From a virus, in the IMG/VR virus record IMGVR_UViG_3300003691_000045, positions 1 to 25,701 of that record: a stretch of 25,701 nt of DNA, one strand, 5' to 3'. The position numbers and the translations under genes are program-made. The first letter of the stretch is position 1; each line of letters opens with the position of its first letter. The notes under the pieces are model-generated. The model worked only from the letters and a program-made list of their open reading frames with translations, was not told the origin of the DNA and did no database searches. This document shows, piece by piece, positions 1 to 11,600 of this stretch.

Positions 1-512
1 CAGAAGCATATTTTTATTCCATCGTTATTGGAGAAGTATTTGATTTACTCATTGATGCAATTGGTGGTGATGTAGCATTAATACTTGCAGCAATAGCTTT
101 TGCTTTTGCAGTAGCTAATGGAACTGATGGTACTAAGTACTTTGATTTAATCTCATCAGAAGCATTAATGCTGTTCGCAACTCGAATGACTGATGCTGTC
201 AACAGGGATGTAGTGGACGACCTGCTAGAATTGCAAGCAGAGATAGAATCCTTTGAGACAGAGCTAGAAGATGCACAGGATGAGCTGGATGAAGCTGAGA
301 AGGCGTTCCTAAATAAGACTACAAAAATAGAGCTTTATGCGCTATCATCACCTTTAGAATATACTGACTTTACTGAAAGTCCCAGTGCTTTTTACAATAG
401 GAGCATTCACATGACCAATGCGGTAGATTTAGGAAGAGAATCCATATCAGGATATGTAGATAGACTACTCACATTACCTGAACCAATTAGAGATACAATG
501 AGGACAGTATAA
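1..512 (+). CDS. Internal virion protein, C-terminal part (5' truncated)
   Basis: The reading frame is open from the first bases of the window (codons in phase with position 3), so the gene begins upstream; about 169 residues are visible. The first ATG in the window (168) is therefore probably internal. Near the window edge there is a strongly hydrophobic Ala/Ile/Phe-rich segment (around nt 75-125) able to span or insert into a membrane. It is followed by an acidic heptad-like coiled-coil stretch (nt 210-310) rich in Glu, Leu and Asp. The stop overlaps the next start by one base (TAATG). Position upstream of the vRNAP in the late operon suggests a virion protein that is packaged or ejected with it, like the N4 gp51-gp54 group. 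That assignment is by context; I recognise no catalytic motif. Confidence 0.8.
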   Translation, partial: EAYFYSIVIGEVFDLLIDAIGGDVALILAAIAFAFAVANGTDGTKYFDLISSEALMLFATRMTDAVNRDVVDDLLELQAEIESFETELEDAQDELDEAEKAFLNKTTKIELYALSSPLEYTDFTESPSAFYNRSIHMTNAVDLGRESISGYVDRLLTLPEPIRDTMRTV

Positions 513-1150
513 TGCCAAACAAGTTATTTAGTGCATCAGAATTAGCAGACATATCCGAATTCATGAGCCCAGCTGATTTTGAGGCTGCTAGTAGCTTTAA
601 TTTTAATAATACCAGCAATGGTGATGGATTCAGTCTTGGTGACTATGGCGATATGTTTTCTGGTGTTGCTGGGTTATATGGTGCCTATAATGGGCAACAA
701 CAAGTCAATCTTGGGCGTGACCAATTCAATTTCAGTAGGCAACTTGGTACAAGTAATTTTAATAACAATGTTACTTCGTATAATCAACAGGTAGGTGACC
801 AAGATTTATATGCTTATAATTCATTTGTTAATGCAGGCGGTAATCCAAATGATTATGTTAGTAATGTGAGTTACTTGGATAATTTAGATGGTACCAGTAA
901 TAATTTAGGTAGTACCGGTGCAGTAGGACAATTACAGAATCAAGCTAACCAAGGTAATCCAAGTGACCCCTTTGCTTTTGGCCCTAACACTGGTGCGAAT
1001 AATCCTCCAGTAAATGGTGCCCCAGGGGGCTCTTTAGTAAGTAATACTCCCGCACCTAACCAAGATGCTGGACAGCTTAGTTTCGGTAGTGGTGGAGCTA
1101 GACCAAACGGAAACAAGCAGTCGGAAATAAGTCAATTTAGGAGAGTATAA
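512..1150 (+). CDS. Asn/Gly-rich virion-associated protein, 212 aa
   Basis: A 212-residue protein unusually rich in Asn, Gly, Ser and Gln with few charged residues. An internal GDYGDMFSGVAGLYGAYNG segment (about residues 43-61) is small-residue rich and mildly hydrophobic; the rest looks low-complexity and probably disordered. The start overlaps the preceding stop (TAATG at 510-514) with a purine-rich GAGGACAG upstream as ribosome site, so it is translationally coupled. The stop overlaps the next gene in the same way. The composition, and the place two genes before the vRNAP, resemble small virion proteins of N4-like phages. No enzymatic motif is visible and the function is unknown. Confidence 0.85.
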   Translation: MPNKLFSASELADISEFMSPADFEAASSFNFNNTSNGDGFSLGDYGDMFSGVAGLYGAYNGQQQVNLGRDQFNFSRQLGTSNFNNNVTSYNQQVGDQDLYAYNSFVNAGGNPNDYVSNVSYLDNLDGTSNNLGSTGAVGQLQNQANQGNPSDPFAFGPNTGANNPPVNGAPGGSLVSNTPAPNQDAGQLSFGSGGARPNGNKQSEISQFRRV

Positions 1151-2616
1151 TGCCTATCACTTTCAGGAACGTAAACACTCCCAATTTCTCTGCTGGGAAT
1201 GAATTAATTCAGTCCGGTGGAAATAGAATACAACAGAGCATCAATCAACTTGGTGGACTTCTTCATAAGCGTGATAGGAAAGAAGTAGCTGATGATACTA
1301 AATCATTCAAAGATAGATTGGCTGGTACTGGGTTGGATGACTTAGATGGTATTGATACATCGAATTTAGGTAGAGTATCACAAGCTGATGCTGAAAATTT
1401 GATTAACACTCGAAGAACTAATTTGCGTAATCAAAATACTGCTGAGTTTAATTTTGGGGAAACCCAACGTAAACAAAGAGAACAACCTTTGATAGCTAAG
1501 GCTAATGAACTTAGTGCTGCAGGCAATGTTAAGGGTTTAACTGACTACTTAACTAATGGCGCTGGTGCAGGAATACAAGACACTGCTGAGTTAAGACAGG
1601 GGGCTGTCAATCAACAAAGAGCTAACACTAAACACGGCAGAGAAGAAGACTTATACTCTGATGGACAAGAATTGAATACTGCTGTACGTAGATTACAAGG
1701 TGAGCGAGAGAGTGCTGTTATTAAACGTAAAGAAGCATTTGCTAATTACATTGGTTCAGAGACTCCTTTTGATACTCCAGATGGTGTAGCCCCTTATAGT
1801 ATTTCTGAAAATGGTTCATCTATTATATATAACCCAGATGCTAATATTTCTGAAGAACAAAAAGTTGAAATACAAGCAGGATTTGACCAATACAAAAGTA
1901 ATTTAGGATTGTTAGATTCTGACACTGACCAATCAAAAGAGTTAACTGCGTTAGCTCGTAGCATTGAAGCTACGCCTCAACAAGAACAAAATATGCTAAA
2001 ATTGCTTGAAAGTAATCAGGTTAAACAACGTAAACTTACTAATGATTCTAAACTTATTTATGCAGAAGGTGAACGTAATGCTGATGTTGTACAGAAATCA
2101 TTAACTGATACAGAAACTAATGCGTACACTCAATTCCTAGATGAGACTCCAGTAAATACTGCCAGAACACCTGAACAAGAGCAAATTAAATTGGGGGATG
2201 TACTGGGTAAAATAGAGCAAGACTCCAAGGCATTTTCTGACGATATAGATGAGGATAATGCAGAAGTAAATAAAATTAGAAAAGCTATCAGTACACTTGA
2301 TAAAGAGGGTTACGGTAAAGACGGTATACCTTACCCTGGTTGGGTTATGGATGAAGCATATGCTAAGTATGGGTTTAGTAGACTATTTCAAGGAGGGTAT
2401 TTGTGGGATACAGTAAACACAAAAGACTTCAAAATAGAACTTGACCGTGTAATGACTAAGCATCTAAAATCAGAAGATAATTTAAACAAAAGAACCGTAC
2501 GTAAGGATTTACACCAAAAGCGATTAGCTGGCTATGGTATCCAAAATCTCAAGGATAAGTCACAAGCACTTAATAAAGCCAGAAACGCTCAGGGGCAAAT
2601 CCAAATAAGGAATTAA
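1150..2616 (+). CDS. Probable internal virion protein, 488 aa
   Basis: A 488-residue, hydrophilic, mostly helical-looking protein with many Gln, Asn, Asp and Lys residues and no clear transmembrane segment. It starts by TAATG overlap with the preceding gene; AGGAGAG just upstream (1139-1145) is a good ribosome site. It ends one base before the vRNAP ATG. Size, composition and position between a small virion protein and the vRNAP suggest a packaged protein that accompanies the polymerase during ejection, analogous in place to N4 gp51 and in style to T7 internal core proteins. I cannot name a domain, so the role is inferred from context. Confidence 0.8.
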   Translation: MPITFRNVNTPNFSAGNELIQSGGNRIQQSINQLGGLLHKRDRKEVADDTKSFKDRLAGTGLDDLDGIDTSNLGRVSQADAENLINTRRTNLRNQNTAEFNFGETQRKQREQPLIAKANELSAAGNVKGLTDYLTNGAGAGIQDTAELRQGAVNQQRANTKHGREEDLYSDGQELNTAVRRLQGERESAVIKRKEAFANYIGSETPFDTPDGVAPYSISENGSSIIYNPDANISEEQKVEIQAGFDQYKSNLGLLDSDTDQSKELTALARSIEATPQQEQNMLKLLESNQVKQRKLTNDSKLIYAEGERNADVVQKSLTDTETNAYTQFLDETPVNTARTPEQEQIKLGDVLGKIEQDSKAFSDDIDEDNAEVNKIRKAISTLDKEGYGKDGIPYPGWVMDEAYAKYGFSRLFQGGYLWDTVNTKDFKIELDRVMTKHLKSEDNLNKRTVRKDLHQKRLAGYGIQNLKDKSQALNKARNAQGQIQIRN

Positions 2617-2617
2617 T

Positions 2618-5600
2618 ATGTCAACATTCGATAAAGCTGTTGCTTTAGCCTCAACTGCTGATTCAAAAGCAGAAGATTTAGTAACAGCTTTGGTCGATGA
2701 TTCGACTGGTACAACTGCTGTTCAACGTGTTACTAAGGCATCTGCGGAAAAGGAGCGTATCCTTGCTCCAGATAGATTGCCTAGTTCTACTGAAAATTTC
2801 TTAGCACTAAATCCATTAGCTTCCCAAGAACAACTTGGGGAGTATACTTTATTAAAAGTACATCAAGACCTACGTGATGAAAATGAAGCGCGTATAGAGA
2901 AAGAGAATAATACCGCAGCCCAATCAAGAAACATTGGTCAAATCGTAGGTGACACTGCTGTCGATATAGTGGGTAAAGGTATTGCAGTTACGGCACCTGA
3001 AATGATATTCGGTGCATCAGAGTTACTAAAGAAAGCTCCATTAATTAAGCAAACTAATACAGCACGTAGAATGTTGACTGGTTTATTTAGTGGAGAAAGT
3101 GGTGCTGAAGTAGCTGAACGTGAAGAAGAACAAATTTCACAAATAGCCCCTGTATTTAATGAAGCTAGGGAAATACTCACAGCTATACAATCTGATGAAC
3201 TACAAGCCACTAAAAAAGTAATGGACAGAAAGTCAGCTGAACGTGCTGCTATCCGTGAAGAAGAGTTAGGTGAGAACCCCGAGTTATTTGATATAATTAA
3301 AAGTGAGGCAGGAGCAGCAGTTGATACTGCGGTGGCCTATGCACAAAACCCATCAGCACTAGCATCCACAGTGTCGGAGTCATTACCTCAAATGCTGGTT
3401 CCTGGTGGGATAACTAAGGGAATTACTAAAGGTGTCCTGACTAAAGCTGGTAAAGCATCCGTAGCGCCCAATTTTAATAAAACTAAAAAAGGTAGAGATA
3501 TTTTTAATGCTCTATTGCCTAAAGATAAAGTTGGTAAAAATTTCAGAAGAACTCCTCAGGGTAAACAATTATTAGATAATATTCGTTCACATGCTGAGAG
3601 AAAAGGTGCAGCTGAGTTTGCGGCAAGTAAGGCAGGCAAAGCACAACTAAATAGAATAGCAGAAACTGCTGGTGTCACTTATACAGCATTATCTGAGGGC
3701 TTATCAAACGCTGTTGGAATCAAGGGTGAGATAATGTCTGCCAGTGAGTCACAGCTACGTAAATCATCTGACCCATACAATGAATTACGTGAAGCAGGTA
3801 AGACGCATGAGCAAGCTCGTAGAGCCTTAGCTGATGAAGCTTTTACTGAGACTTTCGTAATTGCAGGAGCACTTGGTGGAGCATCATCCTATTTATCTGG
3901 AGCAGGTAAATTAGAAGGTAAACTGTTTAAATCAGATTCTGCTTTTGGTAGTAACATATTAACTAAAATTGTTGGTAGTGGTACTAAAGAAGCTATTGAG
4001 GAAACAGCCCAAGGTGCCAGTGGCCAGTTTGCAGGTAATGTTGCTAAATCAAACACGAGCAACACTGACCAAAATTTGTTAGAAGGAACTGGAGATGCAG
4101 CAGGTGCAGGTTTTGTTACTGGATTAGCTTCCGGTGGTGGCTTAGCAGGTATTGCGAATGCACCAAAGGCACTTGCTACTGGAGCTAGAACTGCTGGCAA
4201 TCAGGTAGTGAAATTATCAGATAAGAAAACTGGGATGACTGAGGAAGTCCGTACAGCAGTCAAAACGGGTAATACTGCGGATATTACTGATACAAAAAAT
4301 GAAGACTACGATGCAGAGAATGCAATCAATACTGAGTTCCTTACAGTTCCCGAGGACGATGCAGGGGCTGCTAAGCAATTTGATAAGATAAAGACTCATC
4401 TTCTTAAAATGAATGATGAGATAAACTCCATGGAGCCAGGGAAAGCTCAGGATGATAAACAGAAACGATTCGAAGCTCATATATCCAAATTACGTGGTTT
4501 AAATCAAGAGCGTCAGAAGAAAGCGCAAGCCACTACTAAAGAGTTCGTTGAGAACTTGCCCGACAAAGCAGATGCCGAGGTATCAGAGAAAATAGATACT
4601 TCTCTGAATACCTTTGGCTCATCTCCTAGAAGTAGTCAGGAAGCAGTTGACAATACTATTCAACAAGCAGAGGCAATTATTAACTCTGGTTTAGCTAATC
4701 CTGAGCAAACTAAAAAATTAGAGGAACAAGTCACAACACTGAAAACTTATGATGTGGTTACTCAAGAAGTTTTTAATGGTAGAGAACAATTCAGTGGTAT
4801 CAATTTTTACCAAGAAAATATTCAAGGAGCAATTGACAGTAATGACACTGAGACTGCTCAAACTGGCTTAGATGCTTTAACAAAATTTACGAAAACTCAT
4901 GCGAATAAACTAGCTCAACTTGAGATAGCATTTCCTGCATGGGATAAAAAAGATAGAGGGCAGGACATAACTGTTGAAGAACAAGCTGCTATAGATTTTA
5001 TTGAATCTAAGCCATTACTCAAAGGTAATGGTAATTTCAAAATATCATCAAATACTAAGTTAGGTATTCTGCCTGCATTGAGGAAAGAAGTAGCAGCACT
5101 AGAAGCAGCAACTATCGAATCACAAAGCATAATACAAGCTGGCCCAAGTGCTGTTGAGGCTTCTACCGCCTCGCAGGTGGTAGAGTCAGCGAATGAGCGT
5201 AGCGAGGTCGGTGAACCGAAAACAAGCAATGCCAGCGTTGAAACAAAAGAAGTAAGTAGAGGACAATCATTATTAAATGAAGCTACTGAATTAGGACTAA
5301 AAATTCCTGCGGCTATCAGAAATAATCCTGAGCACAAAAAATCGATTAAATCTTTGACAGCTAAAGTTAAAGCAGCAAAGAAAGCTACCCCAAGTGTTGC
5401 GCCAAATCCTGGGGGTAGTGAGTCTACGAACGGTCCCCAGGATGACAGTGCAAACAATGGTAGCGTTAATAAGAAAAACTCTCCACAGATAAAAGATGAA
5501 TCTAAAACTAAGGAAAGTAAAGCTAGTAAAAAAATGAGACAAGATAGTGCAACTCAGTTGTTGTCTCCATTACGTAATGACAAAAATGTTAACCAAGTTA

Positions 5601-8600
5601 ATGATGCAATATTTAACCTAGCAGAAAAGCTAAAAGAATTTGTAGGCAATAAAGGTTTAGGTCCTGCACTGAAATCTATACGTAAAGGTATCAAAAATTC
5701 TATAGATGGTAAAATTGATTTAACCAATAAGGATAAAAATTATTTACTAGGTTTACAGTTAGCTAAGGATACTGAACTTAAAGATGAATTTTCATTGAAA
5801 GATAATATACTTGAAAATAGTGCGTCACCTACTGACCGGATAAATAAAGATGGTAAAATTGTGAATAAAGGCGCAGATAATATTTTATCTACTTTATTTA
5901 AAGCAGTTAAAACTAATGTAAATAATCGTCTACAAACCATTAGTAATTTATTTACTAAGATGGAAACAGACATAAATGTTATTGGTGAGTTAACTGATAA
6001 GCAACGTGAAGCTATGCCAGTTATCCAGAAATTTAATAAAATATTTACTGATACCTTTTTCAATAAAGTATTGAGGGTTAAAGACCCACAGTTTGCTTTC
6101 CAAGATACATTCCAATATTTTATTAGTGCAGGGGCAACTCAAGAAAATTTGCGTGAGCATTTGAATGAGAATCTAGTTAGTACAATGGGGATGGTAGCTC
6201 TTAATTGGGTTGCTACTCGCTCAGGTGATACTGTTGTCAATAACAAAGATGCCGTTAATAGATTATTAGGAAGAGACACTAAACAAGCTGTCACTCCTAC
6301 AGAAAGAATATTCTTATCCCAAGCTGGTACATTACAAAAGAATGTAGTTAGTAGTATTGGTAAAGATGTTATTAAAGCTCTGGGTATAAAGGTTAATTCT
6401 GATGCCCCAGGGCAAACAGTATCCAATCTTGAGAATGCAATAGGTAATATGGTGCTCGCTACTCTGTTAAGTTCAGATATGGTTACACAAACAACAATAC
6501 CATCTATTGTTTTTAATTCCTTTAAAGATAAAGATTTTGCATCACCATCAATGGATATGCTTAATAATATAAAAACATATAAAATAACTGCAAAAGACAA
6601 AACAGACTCTGCTATAAATAGTGCATTGAGTAATACCACAAAAGGCAAGCAAATAAATAGAATGGATATTGCTGAAGTCAAATTTACTAACCAGAAAGGA
6701 AAAGCATTTTATTCGTGGACAGGTAAAGAATGGAAAAAGCATGAGGATACCACCACCAATTTCATCAGAGTGGTCACTGAAGTAAACGAAGACAATATAG
6801 CAATTCCTGCTAGTAACATACAGGATTATATGGAGGCAATACAAGACTCTGACAAAGTACTTGAGGTTTTGTTTGGTGTTGACTCCTACGCTACTGAACC
6901 AAGCTTAGAAGCTCCTACTGAGGCCCCTAAGCTATTAAAGAATTCTTTTCTGAAAGTACCAGATAAGATGCGTAAAGTTCTGGAAAAAATACAGAAGCGT
7001 TCTCATAAATTACATCAGAATATGTTTGACGTAATGGACTGGTTAGATTTGCACGATGAGAAGAATAGTTTAATTATTCAGGGTGTTGATTATGATTACG
7101 AAACGACTGCACATTCGGAAGATAGGAAAAGTATTGAAGCAAAAAACGCAGACATACTTCGTAATCACAACCACATCCAAGCGTTCAGAAAAAGAGTCGG
7201 AAACTCCGCCTTCTATTTTAAATCAGTAGTATGGAAAAATATGAGAATGGGATTAGATTCAAATACAGTCAACCCACAAACTGATAAGCATCACAGATTT
7301 ATGCTTGGTATGGAATCTCATACAGTTACTCTTGACCCTAATAATCGTAAACATATGCAGCAATTTTTCTCTGCTGTAGGTCAAGGACTAAAAATAGATG
7401 TAGATAAAAATACTATTACTGGTAGCTTGAATGCTTTACATGAAAAATTTGAGAAAAATGATATATTAAAGGATGGAATTGATGCTCTAATAAATAGAAA
7501 CAATCCTGACGCAGTAATTGCAGCTGTTAAGATGGGGGGAGAGAATACTCACTCACTTGCTGCACTTGTCGCATATGCTGAATATATCAAGGCTGATGGT
7601 AAACCATTTACAACTAATCTAACTCGTGAAGTAGATGGAATAACTAATGGTGTTGCTATTGGTTTATTACAACTAATGCGTAACCAACTAGAGAATAAAC
7701 TAAAGCGTACTTTGAAGCGTACTGGTATATTCACAGACAGTACAACAGGATTTGGTGGGTGGATAAATAAAACAACGAATAACGATAGTTATCAAAATAT
7801 GTCATTACTTTGGGTGAACAGCCTAAGAGCGTTTAGTAAAGCACCGCCTTCTGACTTTGTTAATATGACTAATAATACAAATGCAGCAATGACAGGACTG
7901 GCTAGTTTAGTTGGTAAAATGATTGATGAAACTGGTATCACATCCGTAGGGCGTAAATTAGTTAAAAACCCTCTAATGATTACCAATTATGGTGCAGGCA
8001 TAAAGAAAGTTATTGGTGCATTTACTGAGAATCGTATAGCTAATATTTACACTGAAATAGCAGAAGCTAATCAGAAAGAAAATCCTAATGCTGAGATAAC
8101 TATTATCATTAACAATATTAATGCTACGTTGGGTAATGGGATAAAACCTATCGATATTGGTACAGTATTATCTGACCCACTTGAATGGACTATGCCTTTC
8201 AATATTAAGCTGCATTTGGAGAGCTTAATACAGATTTCCTATGGTAGTACGTTAGAAGCCGCTATAGATAATGAGTTTGGTGAGTTCATTGAAGAACGTA
8301 AACAATTGGTCAAAGCTACTTCGTTAATGTTTGAAGGATTTAAGCTAAGGTACGAAACTGGATATAATAGACTTGTTGCTAAAAATAATGGAGATATGCC
8401 ATCTAGGGAAGCCGTTGATGCACTGAATGAATCACTATTAGATTCCATGCCAATGTTCAAAGGTTTTTTCTCTGGCACCAACGATGATGGTATTTTGGTA
8501 ATGAACTCTGTGAATGCTCCTGCTGATGTAAATAATACTAAGTTTCTTACTGATACTAGAGTAACTAGCCCAATGGACACCACTCATATAGGTGTCAATG

Positions 8601-11600
8601 GTGTGGCCACTCCAGGTGCTCCAGTTAAGTCACTAAAAGCACATGCCACTAAACCAACATGGGAAGATGGTGGAGTGTCCGGTCCAATCAGTGCTATTCA
8701 CAATTTGGATTCAGCTACCATGTTGAATATGCTTGAGAACAATGAAGCAATTAATGTACATGATGCTGCTATATTTTCTTTATTAGATGTCGAAGAAAGT
8801 AGTCAAGATTTCAACAAGCAATTCATTGAGACTATGCAAAATTATTCTATGGCCGCTGAAATTAATACAGCGTTAGAACGGACGATGAGATTGTTATCTA
8901 CTATTGATAAGAAAACAAATAACACCGGTCAACGTACTAACTATATTTCTAAATTGAACAAGAGCCAAGGCAGAAAACTTAGTAGTGATGATAAGCCAAT
9001 TACTGTTGGTCAGTTTATGCGTCAGTTTAAACAGCAAGCAGATATCAATGACCAGAAGCGTGATGAATTTTTCCCACAGATAACTGGCGTTGACCAATAT
9101 ACTGCTGGAGAGTTAAGTACTTTCTTATTGGATAAGGATTTACCTAATGACCAGAGAAAAGTAATTGAGGATGTTATAACTGAATTACAGGGTGAATTGA
9201 AACAGCAATTAAAAGACAAAGAGAATGATGATAAAGCACCTGACCAACAAAGTATTGAATTGACAGGAACAAATACTCGCTTAGTGTTGCAACATTTAAA
9301 AGCACTTGATGTGAATGAATCATTTGATGAAGTTGATATTGCTAAGGTGGAACTACGTAGGTTAATTAAGTTAATTGAGCAGGGCGACAGTTTAGATTCA
9401 GCAATAAAAAAAGTGACTGATATACTGGCAGCAAGGCAGACAAGTGCGCTCAAGAAAAAACTCAATAGAGAAATTACAGAAGACGACTTAACTGTTGATA
9501 GCTTCCCTATTGAATTGAGAGAAGCGTTAGTAAAATCATTGAAAGAAGATTCCACATCCTTTCAAAAAGATTTACTGTTCTCTGATTCATTTGGCTCAGA
9601 TTTAAATGATATTGACCCTAATACTTTTATTGCAGATAATGTTCAGGAAATAACCAATAAAGATACAGAAGCTGTATATGATTCATTGGGTAAAGATGAC
9701 CCAGTGGGGGACTCTCAGGAGCATGACAGCCATTTACGATTGGTTCTATCAAGTATTATCAATAAAGTATTGAAGCCTACTAACCTATTCACCAGAGAGC
9801 TAGGTGATACTAATGAAGGTTTATTCAGTAATGGTGATATTTATATGTCTAATTCCCAGCCGAGTAAGATGTCGGCACTGGGAGCTAGAATGTCACAGAG
9901 AGAAGTATTTGTGCATGAACTTATTCACAATGTTTCGCATTCTGCTGTTAACGGTAGTACTGCTATAGCAAGACAATTACGTAAATTATATACAGAGGTT
10001 AGGGACTCTGGGCAAATAGATGCTACTAGTTTTATGGAAGGTAATTATCAGATAGGTGACCCAGGTTATGCTGCTGAATTAAAGGTAGCCCAGTTAAGAT
10101 ATGATTATATTTTTGGTGACAAAATTGGCACTCACGTTATCGAACGTAAAGACCCATTAACAGGTCAAACTATTAGAGAAGTATTAGATAACAGTCATCA
10201 TGAATTTTTGGCTATCGGTGTAACTAATGCTGCATTCCGTAAAGCACTTAAGAATGTTAAAACTAAACGTAAAACTTTTAAAGATGGTGATACATTAATA
10301 GAAAGCTTCACTAACTTACTTGAGAATATGTTAAATTATTTTGCTGAAACTTTTGCAGGCACTCGTGGTAAATCTATTGATAGACAATTAATGTTATTAG
10401 CTGGTCAGTTAGCTGGAGTAGATACCCGCGCCAAGAATAAATTATGGCAGAGTGCAGAAAAAGCAGGAGACATTGTAGGCAAGTCATTTGATACATTGGC
10501 TTTCTTAGTCACTAAACCATTTAATATACTAATTGGCTCCAGTATAGTGAAAAAAAGTAGATTCCGTGCAGTCAAAGGATTGGGTACTATCGCTGAGTCA
10601 ATTCCATATTTAGACGAGTATCCTGCCGCAATCAGATACATCAGAAATTCAATGGGAATCACTGGAGAATCTCTATCGTCTTCATTCCTAACTGAATTAC
10701 AAGGATTAACAAAAGACAACGGTTATTTACATGCACTGGGTAGATTGTCCAATAAAATTATTGACCAATTACGTAAACGTATAACAGTCCACGTTAGTAA
10801 AATGGTTAGAGATAGTTTCAAGACTGAGTTAAGCAAAGAAGAAATGGATGCAATGAGTAAGGTATTCCTTAAAGCTGACATCGATGGATTATTCTTAGCT
10901 GATGCAGAGGGTAATGTAAATTACGATGGTACTGAGTTACACAAATTATTAACCAGTAAAACTGCATTACACAAAGAGATAGATTCTATCGTTAAGACCC
11001 TTAAAACCACTTTTACAAAAAATGGTTTATATTACTCATCCATGGGATTAAGCCTTGGTCACGAGATGGCAACTGGCCGTCCTATCGAGAAGTGGTCACT
11101 TAAGAATGCTAATGTAATTGCTGAGTTGGATGCTACTAATTTGAAAGCTGAAGGTGACTTGAAATTAGCTGAGGAGTTAATCGATAGATTGGCTACATTA
11201 AGTGCTATCAACCACACTGACAGTAAACACGTAGAGAATGCAGCTGCTGTTGTCCAGAGAGAGTTTGCTGAGAACAAGGATGAGAATGGTATATTGTTTA
11301 CTATGGCTCTCCACAGAGAGTCTAAACGTAAAGCATTAGAGCTGTCATTCAAGGGACAGAAAAAGCTATTTGTTAAGGGTTATACTAAAGAAATATTTAA
11401 TCCAAATAAATCATTCACAATTGCTCCTGCATCGCACGAGGTTGAACTTAACCGTCAAGGCTTTACGATGGGAGAAAAAGTGAAGAAAGATGGCGTAGAC
11501 CCTCAGACTGGAGCTGAGTTGTATATGTATATTAACAATGATGGGGCTCCGTCTACTTTCATGGCTGGTATCTTATCATTCACTAACCAAAGAGCTAAAG

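Noticed and set aside
3889-9555. Several antisense frames of 100-180 codons opposite the vRNAP gene
   Set aside because: Shadows of a long real gene; Ser/Leu-rich composition, no ribosome sites and no recognisable motifs.
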